Source: Alteromonadaceae bacterium
GTDB lineage: Bacteria > Pseudomonadota > Gammaproteobacteria > Enterobacterales > Alteromonadaceae
Direction: 5' to 3'
NCBI GenBank assembly: GCA_002691625.1
Contig: NZIK01000099.1
Span: 9,210 to 63,591 of the forward strand
Length of the DNA stretch: 54,382 nt
The position numbers and the translations under genes are program-made. Below the pieces are notes generated by a model that had not been told where the DNA came from, made no database searches, and worked only from the letters and a program-made list of their open reading frames with translations. How positions within the stretch are numbered: the stretch's first letter is position 1; each line of letters opens with the position of its first letter. Shown in pieces: positions 9,968 through 18,462 of this stretch.

Positions 9968-11314
9968 TCAGGCCGGTACTTCGATACCCTGCTCGCGCAT
10001 GCGCGCCAGTTTATAGCGCAGCGTACGCGGGCTGATGCCGAGCTTTTCGGCCACATCCTTGCGTTTACCCTTGCAGGACGCCAGAGTATCCAGAATGATC
10101 TGGTGCTCCTGGTAGCGCAGCTCCGAGCCCAGCCGGCTATCATCTTCTTCATAATCTGCTTCACTGGCAGAAGCAAAGGACTGCCCGCTCATAGGTTCGA
10201 TCATCAGATCGCTGGCATCAATTACCTCGGATTCACATAGTATCAATGCTCGCTGACAAACATTTTCCAGTTCACGGACATTACCCGGCCAGCCATGCTG
10301 TAACAGTTTACTACGTGCTGACGCACTCAATTTTAACTGCCCTAATCCTTGCTGAGCAGCATGACGATTGATCAGGTGTTCGGCGAGAGGAATAATATCC
10401 CCTACCCGCTGTGCCAGTGGCAACCAGGTGATTGGAAACACATTCAGTCGGTAATATAAATCCTCCCGAAATTCGCCCCGGGCCACGGCTTCTTTAAGAT
10501 CGCGGTTGCTGGTGGCAATCACCCGCACATCCAGTTCAATGGTTTTGCGAGCACCCAGACGCTCCACTTCTTTTTCCTGCAGGACACGTAATAACTTAGC
10601 TTGCAACGCCAGGTCCATCTCGGTGATTTCGTCGAGCAGCAAAGTGCCCCCCTGTGCTTGTTCGAACTTACCAGGACACGCCTGCACTGCGCCGGTAAAT
10701 GCACCTTTCTCATATCCAAATAAGGTAGCCTCCAGCATATTTTCAGGAATGGCCGCACAGTTAATCGCCACAAAAGGTGACTGACTGCGCTGCGAATTGT
10801 CATGGATATAACGGGACAGCACTTCTTTACCCGAACCACTTGGCCCCAACACCATCACGGTTGCCTCTGAGCGAGCCACTTTGCGCGCCAGCTGGAGTAA
10901 TTCCAGGCTGCTGCTATCGCCAACAATGGGTTGTCGGGACTCGACTTTTTGCGCCGGTGCATAGCGGCCAACCAGATTCAGCAGCACTTCGGGAGCAAAG
11001 GGTTTGGACAAATAATCCGTCGCACCATCGCGCATGGCACTCACGGCGTCATCCACTGTGGCATAAGCCGTCATCAGCAGTACCGGTAAATTGGCATCTT
11101 TGCTCTTAATCGCTTTTAATAGCGCCAGGCCATTCATTTCGCCCATCTGAATATCACTTACCACGATATCCACCGACTGCTTACCAAGCAGCATGATCGC
11201 CTGCTCTGCTGAATCGGCGGCGACCACCTGATAATCAGCCAGTAACAGCGTATCTACCAGCGCCTCGCGCAGGCCTGCATCATCCTCGACGATCAGTACG
11301 GTTGTTTTTGGCAT
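9968..11314 (-). CDS. flrC: FlrC/FleR, sigma-54-dependent flagellar response regulator
   Basis: A 448-residue NtrC-type regulator. It has a receiver domain with phospho-acceptor Asp54 (VVSDIQMGEMNG), a AAA+ domain with Walker A GPSGSGKE and the sigma-54 contact motif GAFTGA, and a C-terminal Fis-type helix-turn-helix (DVAEKLGISPRTLRYKLARM). Phosphorylated by FlrB, it activates class III sigma-54 promoters such as those before fliE and fliK. It follows flrB by 3 bases. Confidence 0.95.
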   Translation of the reverse strand: MPKTTVLIVEDDAGLREALVDTLLLADYQVVAADSAEQAIMLLGKQSVDIVVSDIQMGEMNGLALLKAIKSKDANLPVLLMTAYATVDDAVSAMRDGATDYLSKPFAPEVLLNLVGRYAPAQKVESRQPIVGDSSSLELLQLARKVARSEATVMVLGPSGSGKEVLSRYIHDNSQRSQSPFVAINCAAIPENMLEATLFGYEKGAFTGAVQACPGKFEQAQGGTLLLDEITEMDLALQAKLLRVLQEKEVERLGARKTIELDVRVIATSNRDLKEAVARGEFREDLYYRLNVFPITWLPLAQRVGDIIPLAEHLINRHAAQQGLGQLKLSASARSKLLQHGWPGNVRELENVCQRALILCESEVIDASDLMIEPMSGQSFASASEADYEEDDSRLGSELRYQEHQIILDTLASCKGKRKDVAEKLGISPRTLRYKLARMREQGIEVPA

Positions 11315-11317
11315 GGG

Positions 11318-12472
11318 TTATTCCTCTGGTTGGGTGTCGGCAATTACCATGTCACTGGCAAATGCGCGGGGTAACATAATGGAAAAACTGGCGCCTTCAT
11401 CGGCCAGATTTTCCACGTTAATGCGGCCCTGATGTGCTTTCACTACCGACTGCACTACGGCCAGGCCGAGGCCAGTGCCGTGCGTTTTGGTGGTGTAAAA
11501 GGGTTCGAAAATTTTGTCTTTCAAGGCGTCAGAAAGACCCGGCCCCTGATCGCTGATGGTGATACACAACCAGCGGTTTAACACGCTGAACTGCACGGTC
11601 ACGTCACTGCCCTTCGGGCTAATCTGGCTGGCATTCTGGATCAGGTTGAGTAAAGCGCCCTGCAAGGCGGTAAGGTTACCGGTGATCGACGCATTAATAT
11701 GCTGACCTTTATAGATAACGAGCTGATCCTGGCCCTGAGTAATGGTTTGCGCTGTCGGCGCAATTGCCTCATACAGTTCTTGCACTGAGATATCATTAAC
11801 GACCTGTTGCTCACCGCTTTTGGCAAACAGCAACATGTCATTGACCTGGCTCTCCAGCTCTTTGAGTCTGTCCTGCAGTTTATGCGCAAACTGAACGCCG
11901 GATTCCGGCTGCAGATTCTTGCGGGTCAGATTGGCCGCATACAGCATTGCCGCTGACAGTGGCGTACGAATTTGATGGGCCAGAGAAGCTACCATTTTGC
12001 CCAGTGAGGACAAGCGCTGCAGGTGACTCAGACGTGCTTGTAACTGGCGGGTTTCCGTCAGATCGGTAAGCACGATAAGTTGCCCTGGTTCATTCACCAG
12101 CGGCGTAATAGACAGTTTAACCCGACGCCCGTCGAACAACGACACTTCGTGACCATCATCGGCGCGGGGTTTAAAAGAGCGGGCAATAATGGTTCGCCAC
12201 AGCTCACCTTCGAGCGGCTCGCCAAGTAGCAGAGAGGCTTGCTCATTAGCTTGCTGGACATACCCTTTGCCATCCAGCACGATAACCCCGGCAGGCATAA
12301 CCTGTAACAGGTGGTTAAGGCGGGACGCTTGTTGTCGTAAGGAGTCGAGTTCCTGCTGCTGTGATTGAGCAGTTTCGCGTACCAGCGATAAATCGGCCGC
12401 GGCCTGACGGCTTTTCCCCGGCTTTATCGATACTTCTTCTACGGTATTGGCAACACGACTATTTAATGCCAT
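11318..12472 (-). CDS. flrB: FlrB/FleS, flagellar sensor histidine kinase
   Basis: A 384-residue soluble histidine kinase with no membrane helix: a PAS-like sensor domain at about 50-145, the H-box SLAHQIRTPLSAAML with phospho-acceptor His166, then a HATPase domain containing N, G1 (DQGPGL) and G2 (GTGLGLAVV) boxes. It phosphorylates FlrC. The input signal is unknown but in relatives reflects basal-body/export assembly. It is preceded by a near-consensus sigma-54 promoter about 47 bases upstream and forms an operon with flrC. Confidence 0.94.
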   Translation of the reverse strand: MALNSRVANTVEEVSIKPGKSRQAAADLSLVRETAQSQQQELDSLRQQASRLNHLLQVMPAGVIVLDGKGYVQQANEQASLLLGEPLEGELWRTIIARSFKPRADDGHEVSLFDGRRVKLSITPLVNEPGQLIVLTDLTETRQLQARLSHLQRLSSLGKMVASLAHQIRTPLSAAMLYAANLTRKNLQPESGVQFAHKLQDRLKELESQVNDMLLFAKSGEQQVVNDISVQELYEAIAPTAQTITQGQDQLVIYKGQHINASITGNLTALQGALLNLIQNASQISPKGSDVTVQFSVLNRWLCITISDQGPGLSDALKDKIFEPFYTTKTHGTGLGLAVVQSVVKAHQGRINVENLADEGASFSIMLPRAFASDMVIADTQPEE

Positions 12473-12518
12473 ACATTCCTCGTCAATTTGCAGACACTTG
12501 TTGGACTGCTAAGGAATT

Positions 12519-12535
12519 AGCATTAGTCGTGCCAG
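12519..12535 (-). promoter_or_regulatory. Sigma-54 promoter for flrBC
   Basis: The minus strand reads CTGGCACG, four bases, ATGCT: a perfect TGGCACG -24 element and a GC at the correct ten-base spacing. It is the best sigma-54 site in the window. It lies 47 bases before flrB, consistent with FlrA-dependent class II expression. Confidence 0.85.
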
Positions 12536-12638
12536 AAATTTAGGTGTTATATTTCAATAAGATAAGTAATTTCTGACGAAATCTTCGCTGTCAATATAAT
12601 GACAAATGGAGGTTATCGGCGCTGACCTACAGAGATGG

Positions 12639-12658
12639 AGCTAACCGAATGGTTAACT
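12639..12658 (-). other. Hairpin between flrA and flrB
   Basis: An 8-bp stem (AGTTAACC / GGTTAGCT with one G-U pair, 4-base loop) lies 19 bases after the flrA stop. No T-run follows, so it is a weak candidate for partial termination after flrA. Confidence 0.35.
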
Positions 12659-12677
12659 CTTACTCAGGCCCGCGGTG

Positions 12678-14111
12678 TTAGTCACGCTGAATATTGTACT
12701 TGCGCATCTTCTCAACCAGGGTGGTTCGGCGCATTCCCAGCTTATCGGCAGCCCGGGCAACAACCCACTCCTGCTGATCGAGGGCTTGCTGGATAAGATT
12801 AATCTCCAGCTCCGAGAGATACTCTTTGAGGTTTACCCCTTCATCCGGTAAATATCCGTTGATAGCCGGTTCAGGCTCAGATGTATCATCATCGTTCCCG
12901 GCCGACTCGGCAAAGAGTTCATTGAAGGCATCCCGCTCAAGCACTTCTTCCGGGTAATCCGGCTCGAAGCGCTCCATATCACCATACTGATATTTTTGCG
13001 GCAGATCCTGCACATCGACAATCTGGCCTGGATAGAGGATCATCAGCCGTTCCACCAGATTAGACAATTCGCGGACATTGCCCGACCAGGGGTGTTCCAT
13101 CAGCGAACTGATAGCACGCTCGGTAAATTTCACCGGGTCAACACCATCCCCCTGAATGCGGCTGATCAACTCCTGCAACAGTAACGGGATATCCTCTCGG
13201 CGTTCACGCAGGGCCGGACTGTCAATAGGGAACACATTCAGACGGTAATATAAATCTTCGCGGAACTTATCATCGGCAATCATCTTTTCCAGATCGCGGT
13301 GAGTTGCAGCAATGATTCGCACATCGCACTGTATAGGCCGGTTACCACCGACTCTTTCAAACATTCTTTCCTGCAGAACGCGCAGTAATTTTACCTGCAT
13401 CTGCAGTGGCATATCGCCAATTTCATCGAGAAATAATGTGCCGCCTTCGGCCAGCTCAAAACGGCCTTTACGAGCACTGATAGCGCCGGTAAACGCCCCC
13501 TTTTCGTGACCAAACAACTCACTTTCCAGCAATTCACCAGGAATAGCACCGCAGTTTACCGGAATAAACGGGCCATCCCCGCGTTCCGACAGGAAATGTA
13601 CATTACGCGCGACCACTTCTTTACCAGTCCCCGACTCGCCCAGAATAAGCACCGTAGCTTCGGTTGGCGCAACCTGTTCCACCAGGCGACGGACCCCCTG
13701 AATTTGCTCGCTTTTACCCACCAGGCTGCGGAATAACCGGGTTTTGGTGGGTACTACGCCGTTACGCACGGGGTGGCTGCGAATATATTCCTGGCAACGG
13801 TGAATGGCCTGAGTCAGTGAAGGATAAGTAATAGGCAGAGTAATATGCCCTACCAAATTGCCTACGTTAACACCTGGCTGGTCGGCCATATTAATGGCTA
13901 CAAACGGATGCCGAGGATAATTTTTGACTAACGTCAGGGCATCAATGCCGGTTTCAACATCAATGATCACCGCAACCGGTGATTTGTTTTCCAGCAACGA
14001 TTGCGCTTCAGACACCGAAAGTGAAACACACGGTTCCCCTAAAAATGTCAGGATCGTGTGCAGATTTTGTTTTAATGCATTGTTATCACTAACAAGCAAT
14101 ATATCCTTCAT
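12678..14111 (-). CDS. flrA: FlrA/FleQ, master sigma-54 activator of flagellar genes
   Basis: A 477-residue FleQ-family regulator. The N-terminal ~115 residues form a divergent receiver-like (FleQ) domain. The AAA+ domain carries Walker A GESGTGKE (158-165), the sigma-54 loop GAFTGA (205-210) and Walker B TLFLDE (225-230). The C-terminus is a Fis-type helix-turn-helix ([20 protein letters not shown]). In Vibrio and Pseudomonas relatives it starts the flagellar cascade and can bind cyclic-di-GMP. It activates flrBC, whose sigma-54 promoter lies directly downstream. An acidic insert (about 405-425) precedes the DNA-binding domain. Confidence 0.95.
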   Translation of the reverse strand: MKDILLVSDNNALKQNLHTILTFLGEPCVSLSVSEAQSLLENKSPVAVIIDVETGIDALTLVKNYPRHPFVAINMADQPGVNVGNLVGHITLPITYPSLTQAIHRCQEYIRSHPVRNGVVPTKTRLFRSLVGKSEQIQGVRRLVEQVAPTEATVLILGESGTGKEVVARNVHFLSERGDGPFIPVNCGAIPGELLESELFGHEKGAFTGAISARKGRFELAEGGTLFLDEIGDMPLQMQVKLLRVLQERMFERVGGNRPIQCDVRIIAATHRDLEKMIADDKFREDLYYRLNVFPIDSPALRERREDIPLLLQELISRIQGDGVDPVKFTERAISSLMEHPWSGNVRELSNLVERLMILYPGQIVDVQDLPQKYQYGDMERFEPDYPEEVLERDAFNELFAESAGNDDDTSEPEPAINGYLPDEGVNLKEYLSELEINLIQQALDQQEWVVARAADKLGMRRTTLVEKMRKYNIQRD

Positions 14112-14144
14112 TCAGTCCCCAAACGCTATTGTTATATTTACTAG

Positions 14145-14153
14145 TTTATACCA
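14145..14153 (-). promoter_or_regulatory. Possible sigma-70 extended -10 element of flrA
   Basis: On the minus strand TGGTATAAA matches an extended -10 (TGn-TATAAT type), about 34 bases before the flrA ATG, with a GGGGAC ribosome-binding site between. The -35 region is poor. This fits FlrA as the sigma-70-driven class I gene. Confidence 0.4.
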
Positions 14154-14391
14154 AACCACGGTTTTGTGTGTGCGACTGTCAAAAATCGGACACAATTTTT
14201 ATAATCATCAACATTTCCAGCATCCGGGTTGGTAAACATTGTATGATTTGGCAGCAATACAGCCTGGCGGCCGAAACCAAGGGTTGATAATACCAGCTTG
14301 CATAAATAAGCATGCAATTTGGTATAGAGCGCTTTGGCAATTGTAGCGGTAACAATGTGAATCGCAATGAAAAAAACGGATTATTAGCAAT

Positions 14392-14416
14392 AAAAAAGGC
14401 AGGTAATCCTGCCTTT
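14392..14416 (-). terminator. Rho-independent terminator of the divergent flagellin and sulfotransferase unit
   Basis: On the minus strand a 9-bp stem AAAGGCAGG / CCTGCCTTT with loop ATTA runs into six Ts, 18 bases after the flagellin-like stop. A textbook intrinsic terminator; it probably ends transcripts starting at the sigma-28 promoters near 19400 and 20635. Confidence 0.88.
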
Positions 14417-14434
14417 GTGTTAAATTTGTGCAAT

Positions 14435-15241
14435 TTAGTTATTCAGCAAACTCAGTACCTGACCCTGCTGCTGATTGGCCTGCGCCTGAACAGTCAGTGC
14501 CGCCTGATTTTGCACGTCGTTGGCGGCTTGCTGAGAACTGGCCTGTGCATAATCCGTATCCTGAATTCGGCTTCGAGCAGCGGCCTGATTCACATTGGTT
14601 TCGGTAAGGTTACGCGCAGTGGCGGCGAACTGGTTTTGCACCGCGCCTAAATCGCCACGCGCGCCGCCTACAGTTTCGATAGCGGCATCAGCAGCAGCCA
14701 GTGAATCTTCCAGTGACTGTGAGGTGATGTCGACTGAGAGAACGTCTGATAACTCGCTGCCAATATCACGGGTGCCTACACTAATTTGCTGACCCGCCTG
14801 ACTGCCTACCTGAAAATCAATTGAGCCGTTATCCGACAACAGGGGCTTACCCGCGAACTCCGTTTGTTCAATGGTCTGGGAAATATTCTGCTGCAGTTGC
14901 GATATTTCTGACTGGATAGCCTGACGATCGGCGTCATTGAGAATACCGCTGCCTGATTGCAGCGTTAACTCACGAATACGGTTAACGTCGTTGTTTATGC
15001 CTTCCAGCCCGCTTTCAGCTACCTGAGCCAGCGAGATACCATCGTAGGCATTGTTCACAGCCTGACGGCCACCTTCGACTTCAGACGTCAACCGGTCGAT
15101 AATTTGCTGCGCGGCAGCGCCATCTGCAGCACTGTTGATTTGCTTGCCTGAGGCCAGCTTTTCCGACAGTTTATCCTGACGCTGCTGAATTTGCTCCAGT
15201 AACGACTGCGGCTTTTCTGTGCTTATATTAAAATTAATCAT
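14435..15241 (-). CDS. Divergent flagellin-like protein
   Basis: About 268 residues with the flagellin N-terminal helical domain (ASGKQINSAADGAAAQQIID, a variant of the usual [14 protein letters not shown]) and the C-terminal domain (AARSRIQDTDYAQASS, ending QGQVLSLLNN). It is clearly unlike the four flagellins of the main array and lies about 28 kb away, beyond the glycosylation genes. I choose ATG at 15241 with a GAGG ribosome-binding site 8 bases upstream; an in-frame GTG at 15250 is possible. Many Ser/Thr sites remain in the centre. It lies 98 bases after the third sulfotransferase with no terminator between, so it may share that sigma-28 transcript. It could be a minor, proximal or junction flagellin; function unproven. 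Confidence 0.85.
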   Translation of the reverse strand: MINFNISTEKPQSLLEQIQQRQDKLSEKLASGKQINSAADGAAAQQIIDRLTSEVEGGRQAVNNAYDGISLAQVAESGLEGINNDVNRIRELTLQSGSGILNDADRQAIQSEISQLQQNISQTIEQTEFAGKPLLSDNGSIDFQVGSQAGQQISVGTRDIGSELSDVLSVDITSQSLEDSLAAADAAIETVGGARGDLGAVQNQFAATARNLTETNVNQAAARSRIQDTDYAQASSQQAANDVQNQAALTVQAQANQQQGQVLSLLNN

Positions 15242-15260
15242 ACCTTTCACCTCGCCTTTG

Positions 15261-15269
15261 AGTATAGCA
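15261..15269 (-). promoter_or_regulatory. Weak extended -10 before the divergent flagellin
   Basis: TGCTATACT on the minus strand matches an extended -10, but it lies so close to the start codon that the leader would be only about 13 bases. No sigma-28 or sigma-54 site was found here, so read-through from upstream is the alternative. Confidence 0.25.
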
Positions 15270-15339
15270 CAAAAAGCAATCAGTAAGCACAGCTACAGCT
15301 CTGGAAGTTCGTGTTAAAGGTATATAAATTGAGACCTTG

Positions 15340-16278
15340 TTATAATCTTAGTGATGCTTGTACAGGCCCGGCCGGACTGGCAGGCTGACCAGTAACTTTG
15401 CAGTACCAGTGATGAAAGTAGCCAGCATAGGTTTTATCCAGTTCGGCGAGCATATCAACGTAGCAATCCGTAAGATAGGTTTTAACTTCGGCAGGCATTG
15501 GTGCCTGGGGTGACGCATTAACCCTTTTACTGGCGATATTTTCTTTAAATCGGTCTGGCTCCACGCCGAGAAACCCGCAGATTTCACTGAGTAAGACATT
15601 TGGGTTTTGTTTTATTGCGTCATAAAAACAAACCAGAAAATTACCTTTGAATACACTCTGATAGCGCTCGATAATGTCGCTAACATTGCCGCGGGCAACC
15701 ATTCCTGGGTCATCCAGACACTGGCGGATATCACTTACTGAGGAAATGTCTCCCCCAACCTTTAAATTCAGAAAATTAAATTTAACCGCCGACCACGCCC
15801 GCTCAACCGGGTTTCGTAGCATCAGAATGATTTTAATATCCGGATTCAGCTGTTTTATTTCCAGCAGGGATTGTTTATTAAGAATCGAATAAGCTGGCGT
15901 GATTTCTCCGCAGACTTTGCTCCCGGCCTCTGCAAACAGTGAACGATACCAATTATCAGAGCAGCGCCCGACAAGAAATTTATACCACCACCGGGCAGCC
16001 TGCAGATTGCCCCGCTCACGGTTCCGCTGAAGATGTTCATAAGCTACCCGCATTTTCCCTTCTACGTCGGAGAGACTCCGTTTAAGCGGGGATGATTCGG
16101 CCAGAAAATTCGGGCTGGCATAGGCTTTATCCCGGTCGAAATAATGCAGTTCTTTCATTGGCGGCAGCCAGATATCCTGATGTTGTTTCAATTGTTGGAA
16201 CAACCAGGTGGTACCGCCCTTATGCAACCCAATACCAAGGAAGTCAGGCTTATGTTGCCGTTGCATGATTTCGTCCAT
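15340..16278 (-). CDS. Sulfotransferase (Sulfotransfer_1 type), third of the module
   Basis: A 312-residue protein with the classical PAPS-binding features. The 5'-phosphosulfate loop is LGIGLHKGGTTWLFQQL at about 14-30, followed by the usual MKELHYF segment; the 3'-phosphate-binding motif MLRNPVERAWSAVKF is at about 153-167. Such enzymes move sulfate from PAPS to a hydroxyl or amine of a sugar, lipid or small molecule. There is no signal peptide or membrane helix, so it acts in the cytoplasm, before export of the substrate. It follows the CmcI-like gene by 4 bases. The substrate cannot be read from sequence; the flagellar context suggests a flagellin glycan. Confidence 0.85.
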   Translation of the reverse strand: MDEIMQRQHKPDFLGIGLHKGGTTWLFQQLKQHQDIWLPPMKELHYFDRDKAYASPNFLAESSPLKRSLSDVEGKMRVAYEHLQRNRERGNLQAARWWYKFLVGRCSDNWYRSLFAEAGSKVCGEITPAYSILNKQSLLEIKQLNPDIKIILMLRNPVERAWSAVKFNFLNLKVGGDISSVSDIRQCLDDPGMVARGNVSDIIERYQSVFKGNFLVCFYDAIKQNPNVLLSEICGFLGVEPDRFKENIASKRVNASPQAPMPAEVKTYLTDCYVDMLAELDKTYAGYFHHWYCKVTGQPASPAGPVQASLRL

Positions 16279-16282
16279 AGGA

Positions 16283-16939
16283 TTAAGAGATCCGTTTAAG
16301 ATACCCTTGTGGGTTCCAGGTTATAAAGAAAGATTCTTTATCCCGATCGGCAACAAAGTTTTTATTCTCGGTTAAAAACTGCGTGGTTGCCTCAAACGGA
16401 CCGGGGCTCTCGCCAAAGCGCAGACCGTGGCGGCCAATGCCATCTTCGATGATCATATATCCACCGACTTTGATGAGTTCAGAGTACAGTCGTAAACACT
16501 TTAGCGTGTGTTTGTAGGTATGTGCGCTGTCTTCGATAACCAGCACGGTGTCGGTCTTTTTAATTTTTTTCTTTACCTTGTCGAAACCGGCAACAGCACA
16601 GTCTTCTATCCACTCAATTCGAGGGTGAGCCCGGGCTTTTTCGTGCAACAACGAGTGATCGATGTCGATAGCAATGATGCGGCCATGATCCATCAGGTCC
16701 TGCTGATGGGCCAGGGCCAGAGTACTGCCCCCCCGACAATTACCGATTTCAATAATCACATCAGGTTTTAACTCATAAATCATTTCCTGATAAACCCAAA
16801 AATCGAGGGGTTGTTTATGGGTTATCACACCATGATACGTGGTTTGTTTCATGATCCGGTTCTGCATACGCTGGAGCACCGGCGCAATTTCAACGTCTAA
16901 CTGCCCTTCCATATACAGGTCATTCATAATTTCTTTCAT
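16283..16939 (-). CDS. CmcI-like SAM-dependent methyltransferase
   Basis: A 218-residue protein of the cephalosporin hydroxylase/rhamnosyl O-methyltransferase (CmcI) family. The SAM-binding strand and glycine loop are VIIEIGNCRGGSTLALA at 61-77, followed by the acidic strand RIIAIDIDHS; a VLVIEDSAHTY segment and a late MIIEDG are further family features. Most members are O-methyltransferases for sugars or small molecules, despite the name. It overlaps the previous sulfotransferase by 4 bases. Probably methylates the same glycan that the neighbouring sulfotransferases act on (inference). Confidence 0.82.
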   Translation of the reverse strand: MKEIMNDLYMEGQLDVEIAPVLQRMQNRIMKQTTYHGVITHKQPLDFWVYQEMIYELKPDVIIEIGNCRGGSTLALAHQQDLMDHGRIIAIDIDHSLLHEKARAHPRIEWIEDCAVAGFDKVKKKIKKTDTVLVIEDSAHTYKHTLKCLRLYSELIKVGGYMIIEDGIGRHGLRFGESPGPFEATTQFLTENKNFVADRDKESFFITWNPQGYLKRIS

Positions 16940-17766
16940 AGCCTACCTCGGTCTTCATAATTTATGACGCTATCAATCATCGCTCCGAAGCGTGCATAAA
17001 GTTCAGATTTTTTTATCTCGTGTTTATTTGCTACACACGCAGCATAACTCACCGGTGTGGGAATATTATCTGTCGCGACTGAAGCAAATTCTGCATTCAG
17101 ATGCCGGTTAATAAAGTCAACCACCTCATGGTTTACCTTGCCATTGCAAAACAAGCTTTCATAGCTTACTTCGAGCCCTTCTGGCTTGCCTTGTAATGCT
17201 TCGCGGTAAATTGCCACTTTTTGCTGATACGCCTGGATATCCTGCATGCACTTGCTGGTATCAATGGTTAAGCTGGCATGTATGTTGTGGTTATCCTCCT
17301 GAGTGTAAGAGGGTTTATATTTCATATTGATCAGTTGGTTGGACAAATATCGTTTAAACGCATTTTGCCGCGTAATATGAATTACCGGAATGGCATTGTG
17401 GTTTAAAAACTCAACCAACGCCCCGGCAGGAGCATTAAGTAACGCCTCCAGCTTTTCAATCTGTCCGTATTTGAAATCCAGCGATACATAACGGGATGTA
17501 AATTGCCCGCAAAGGTAACCAAAAAAGTCCCCAAGAACCTGTTGCCAGTGTGATTGTTTGTTCGGATAAGCGGCATACCAGCGATGAAAATTCGCGCCAA
17601 AAAAAACCGCTGCGTCGACGCCCTTGGGTACTACGGTAGCGTCGGTTACCGGATAAAAGACTTCATAACACGCCGCAAACTGCCCGGTAAGACGCAGCGC
17701 CCGGTGAAACGCAGAGGTACCGGTGCGCTGAGACGCAATAAAAACTAAAATGCCCGGATAATTCAT
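16936..17766 (-). CDS. Sulfotransferase-like protein, second of the module
   Basis: A 276-residue protein starting MNYPGILVFIASQRTGTSAF: a beta-strand followed by a PAPS-binding type loop (SQRTGTSAFHRAL, 12-24). It is a clear paralogue of the first sulfotransferase of the module; both share QRTGT, YEVF, LDIKY/LDFKY, IPVIH, RQNAFKRYLSN/RQNAFARYLSN and VSYAACVANKHE/VDYAQLIANKDE. RQNAF-RYLSN may be the equivalent of the 3'-phosphate motif. It sits one base after the TylF-like gene. The class (Stf0/Sulfotransfer_3-like) is a motif-based inference; another P-loop transferase is possible. Confidence 0.72.
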   Translation of the reverse strand: MNYPGILVFIASQRTGTSAFHRALRLTGQFAACYEVFYPVTDATVVPKGVDAAVFFGANFHRWYAAYPNKQSHWQQVLGDFFGYLCGQFTSRYVSLDFKYGQIEKLEALLNAPAGALVEFLNHNAIPVIHITRQNAFKRYLSNQLINMKYKPSYTQEDNHNIHASLTIDTSKCMQDIQAYQQKVAIYREALQGKPEGLEVSYESLFCNGKVNHEVVDFINRHLNAEFASVATDNIPTPVSYAACVANKHEIKKSELYARFGAMIDSVINYEDRGRL

Positions 17767-17767
17767 A

Positions 17768-18454
17768 TTAGATTTTCACTGCTATCCGACAAGGTGAATC
17801 AACCCGGCCAAGGAAAACAGGCTCAGCGACAGTGCTGAAATACTCATCAACAGCCTCTTTCTGGCCTTCCCAATAGCCGTAGTCGTCGATAATCAGAATG
17901 CCACCGGTTTGCAATCTGGGAAACAGATTCTCCAACTCCGCTTTGGTGGATTCATACCAGTCAGTGTCGAGTCGTAATAATGCGATACTTTCGGGTTTGT
18001 CGCCCTGCAGTGTCTTACAAACATCACCTTTTACAAAATTCAGGTGCTGTGGGTCGTACCCGGTCAGGGCAACGTTTTGTTTTACCTCGTCTAGGGGCGA
18101 GCGGCACCAGTCGGAACTGGTTTCGTCGATTTGCGTTTTTGCAAAAAACTCGTTTACGTCATGGCCATCCAGAGCAGTGTCTTTTGGCGACGGTGGCGGC
18201 ATGCCTTCAAAGGTATCAAATAACCAGATTTTTCGCGGCTGAGCTAAGCATAATTCAAGGGTTTTTATCATCGCCATGACTGACCCCCCTTTCCATACGC
18301 CGCATTCCACGAAATCCCCTGGAATCTTCCGGGCGTGAATGTAGGTAACCGCATCAATCAAAGCCTTTAGCTTATACACGCTGGTCATTGTATAAGGCTT
18401 GACGTAACTGATTAACGCTTTTTCTGATTCGGTATAATCTGGCGGAAAATTCAT
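17768..18454 (-). CDS. TylF/MycF-family O-methyltransferase
   Basis: About 228 residues. SAM-binding motif FVECGVWKGGSVMAM at about 48-62, the FDTFEGMPPPS segment, and LLRLDTDWYESTKAELE with LIIDDYG, which carry the metal-binding acidic residues of the TylF/macrocin O-methyltransferase family. These enzymes methylate sugar hydroxyls using a divalent metal. I choose ATG at 18454, with AGGA 6 bases upstream, over an upstream TTG at 18469. The gene lies between two sulfotransferase genes in a tight series. The sugar substrate is unknown. Confidence 0.85.
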   Translation of the reverse strand: MNFPPDYTESEKALISYVKPYTMTSVYKLKALIDAVTYIHARKIPGDFVECGVWKGGSVMAMIKTLELCLAQPRKIWLFDTFEGMPPPSPKDTALDGHDVNEFFAKTQIDETSSDWCRSPLDEVKQNVALTGYDPQHLNFVKGDVCKTLQGDKPESIALLRLDTDWYESTKAELENLFPRLQTGGILIIDDYGYWEGQKEAVDEYFSTVAEPVFLGRVDSPCRIAVKI

Positions 18455-18462
18455 ATTAATTC

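Larger units (their letters stand above)
14112..14434. other. flrA upstream region (323 bases)
   Basis: No convincing gene. The region holds the terminator of the divergent flagellin at its right end and a probable flrA promoter at its left end. A short inverted repeat (TTGCAT / ATGCAA, 8-base loop) lies in the middle, a possible regulator site. Confidence 0.5.

Noticed and set aside
12612..12620. GCCGATAA-like -10 between flrA and flrB
   Set aside because: No TAAA element at the required spacing, and a strong sigma-54 site already serves flrB.
14221..14290. Plus-strand sigma-54-like TTGGCAGC...AGCC site between flrA and the divergent flagellin
   Set aside because: It faces the 3' end of the flagellin gene; no plus-strand gene follows.
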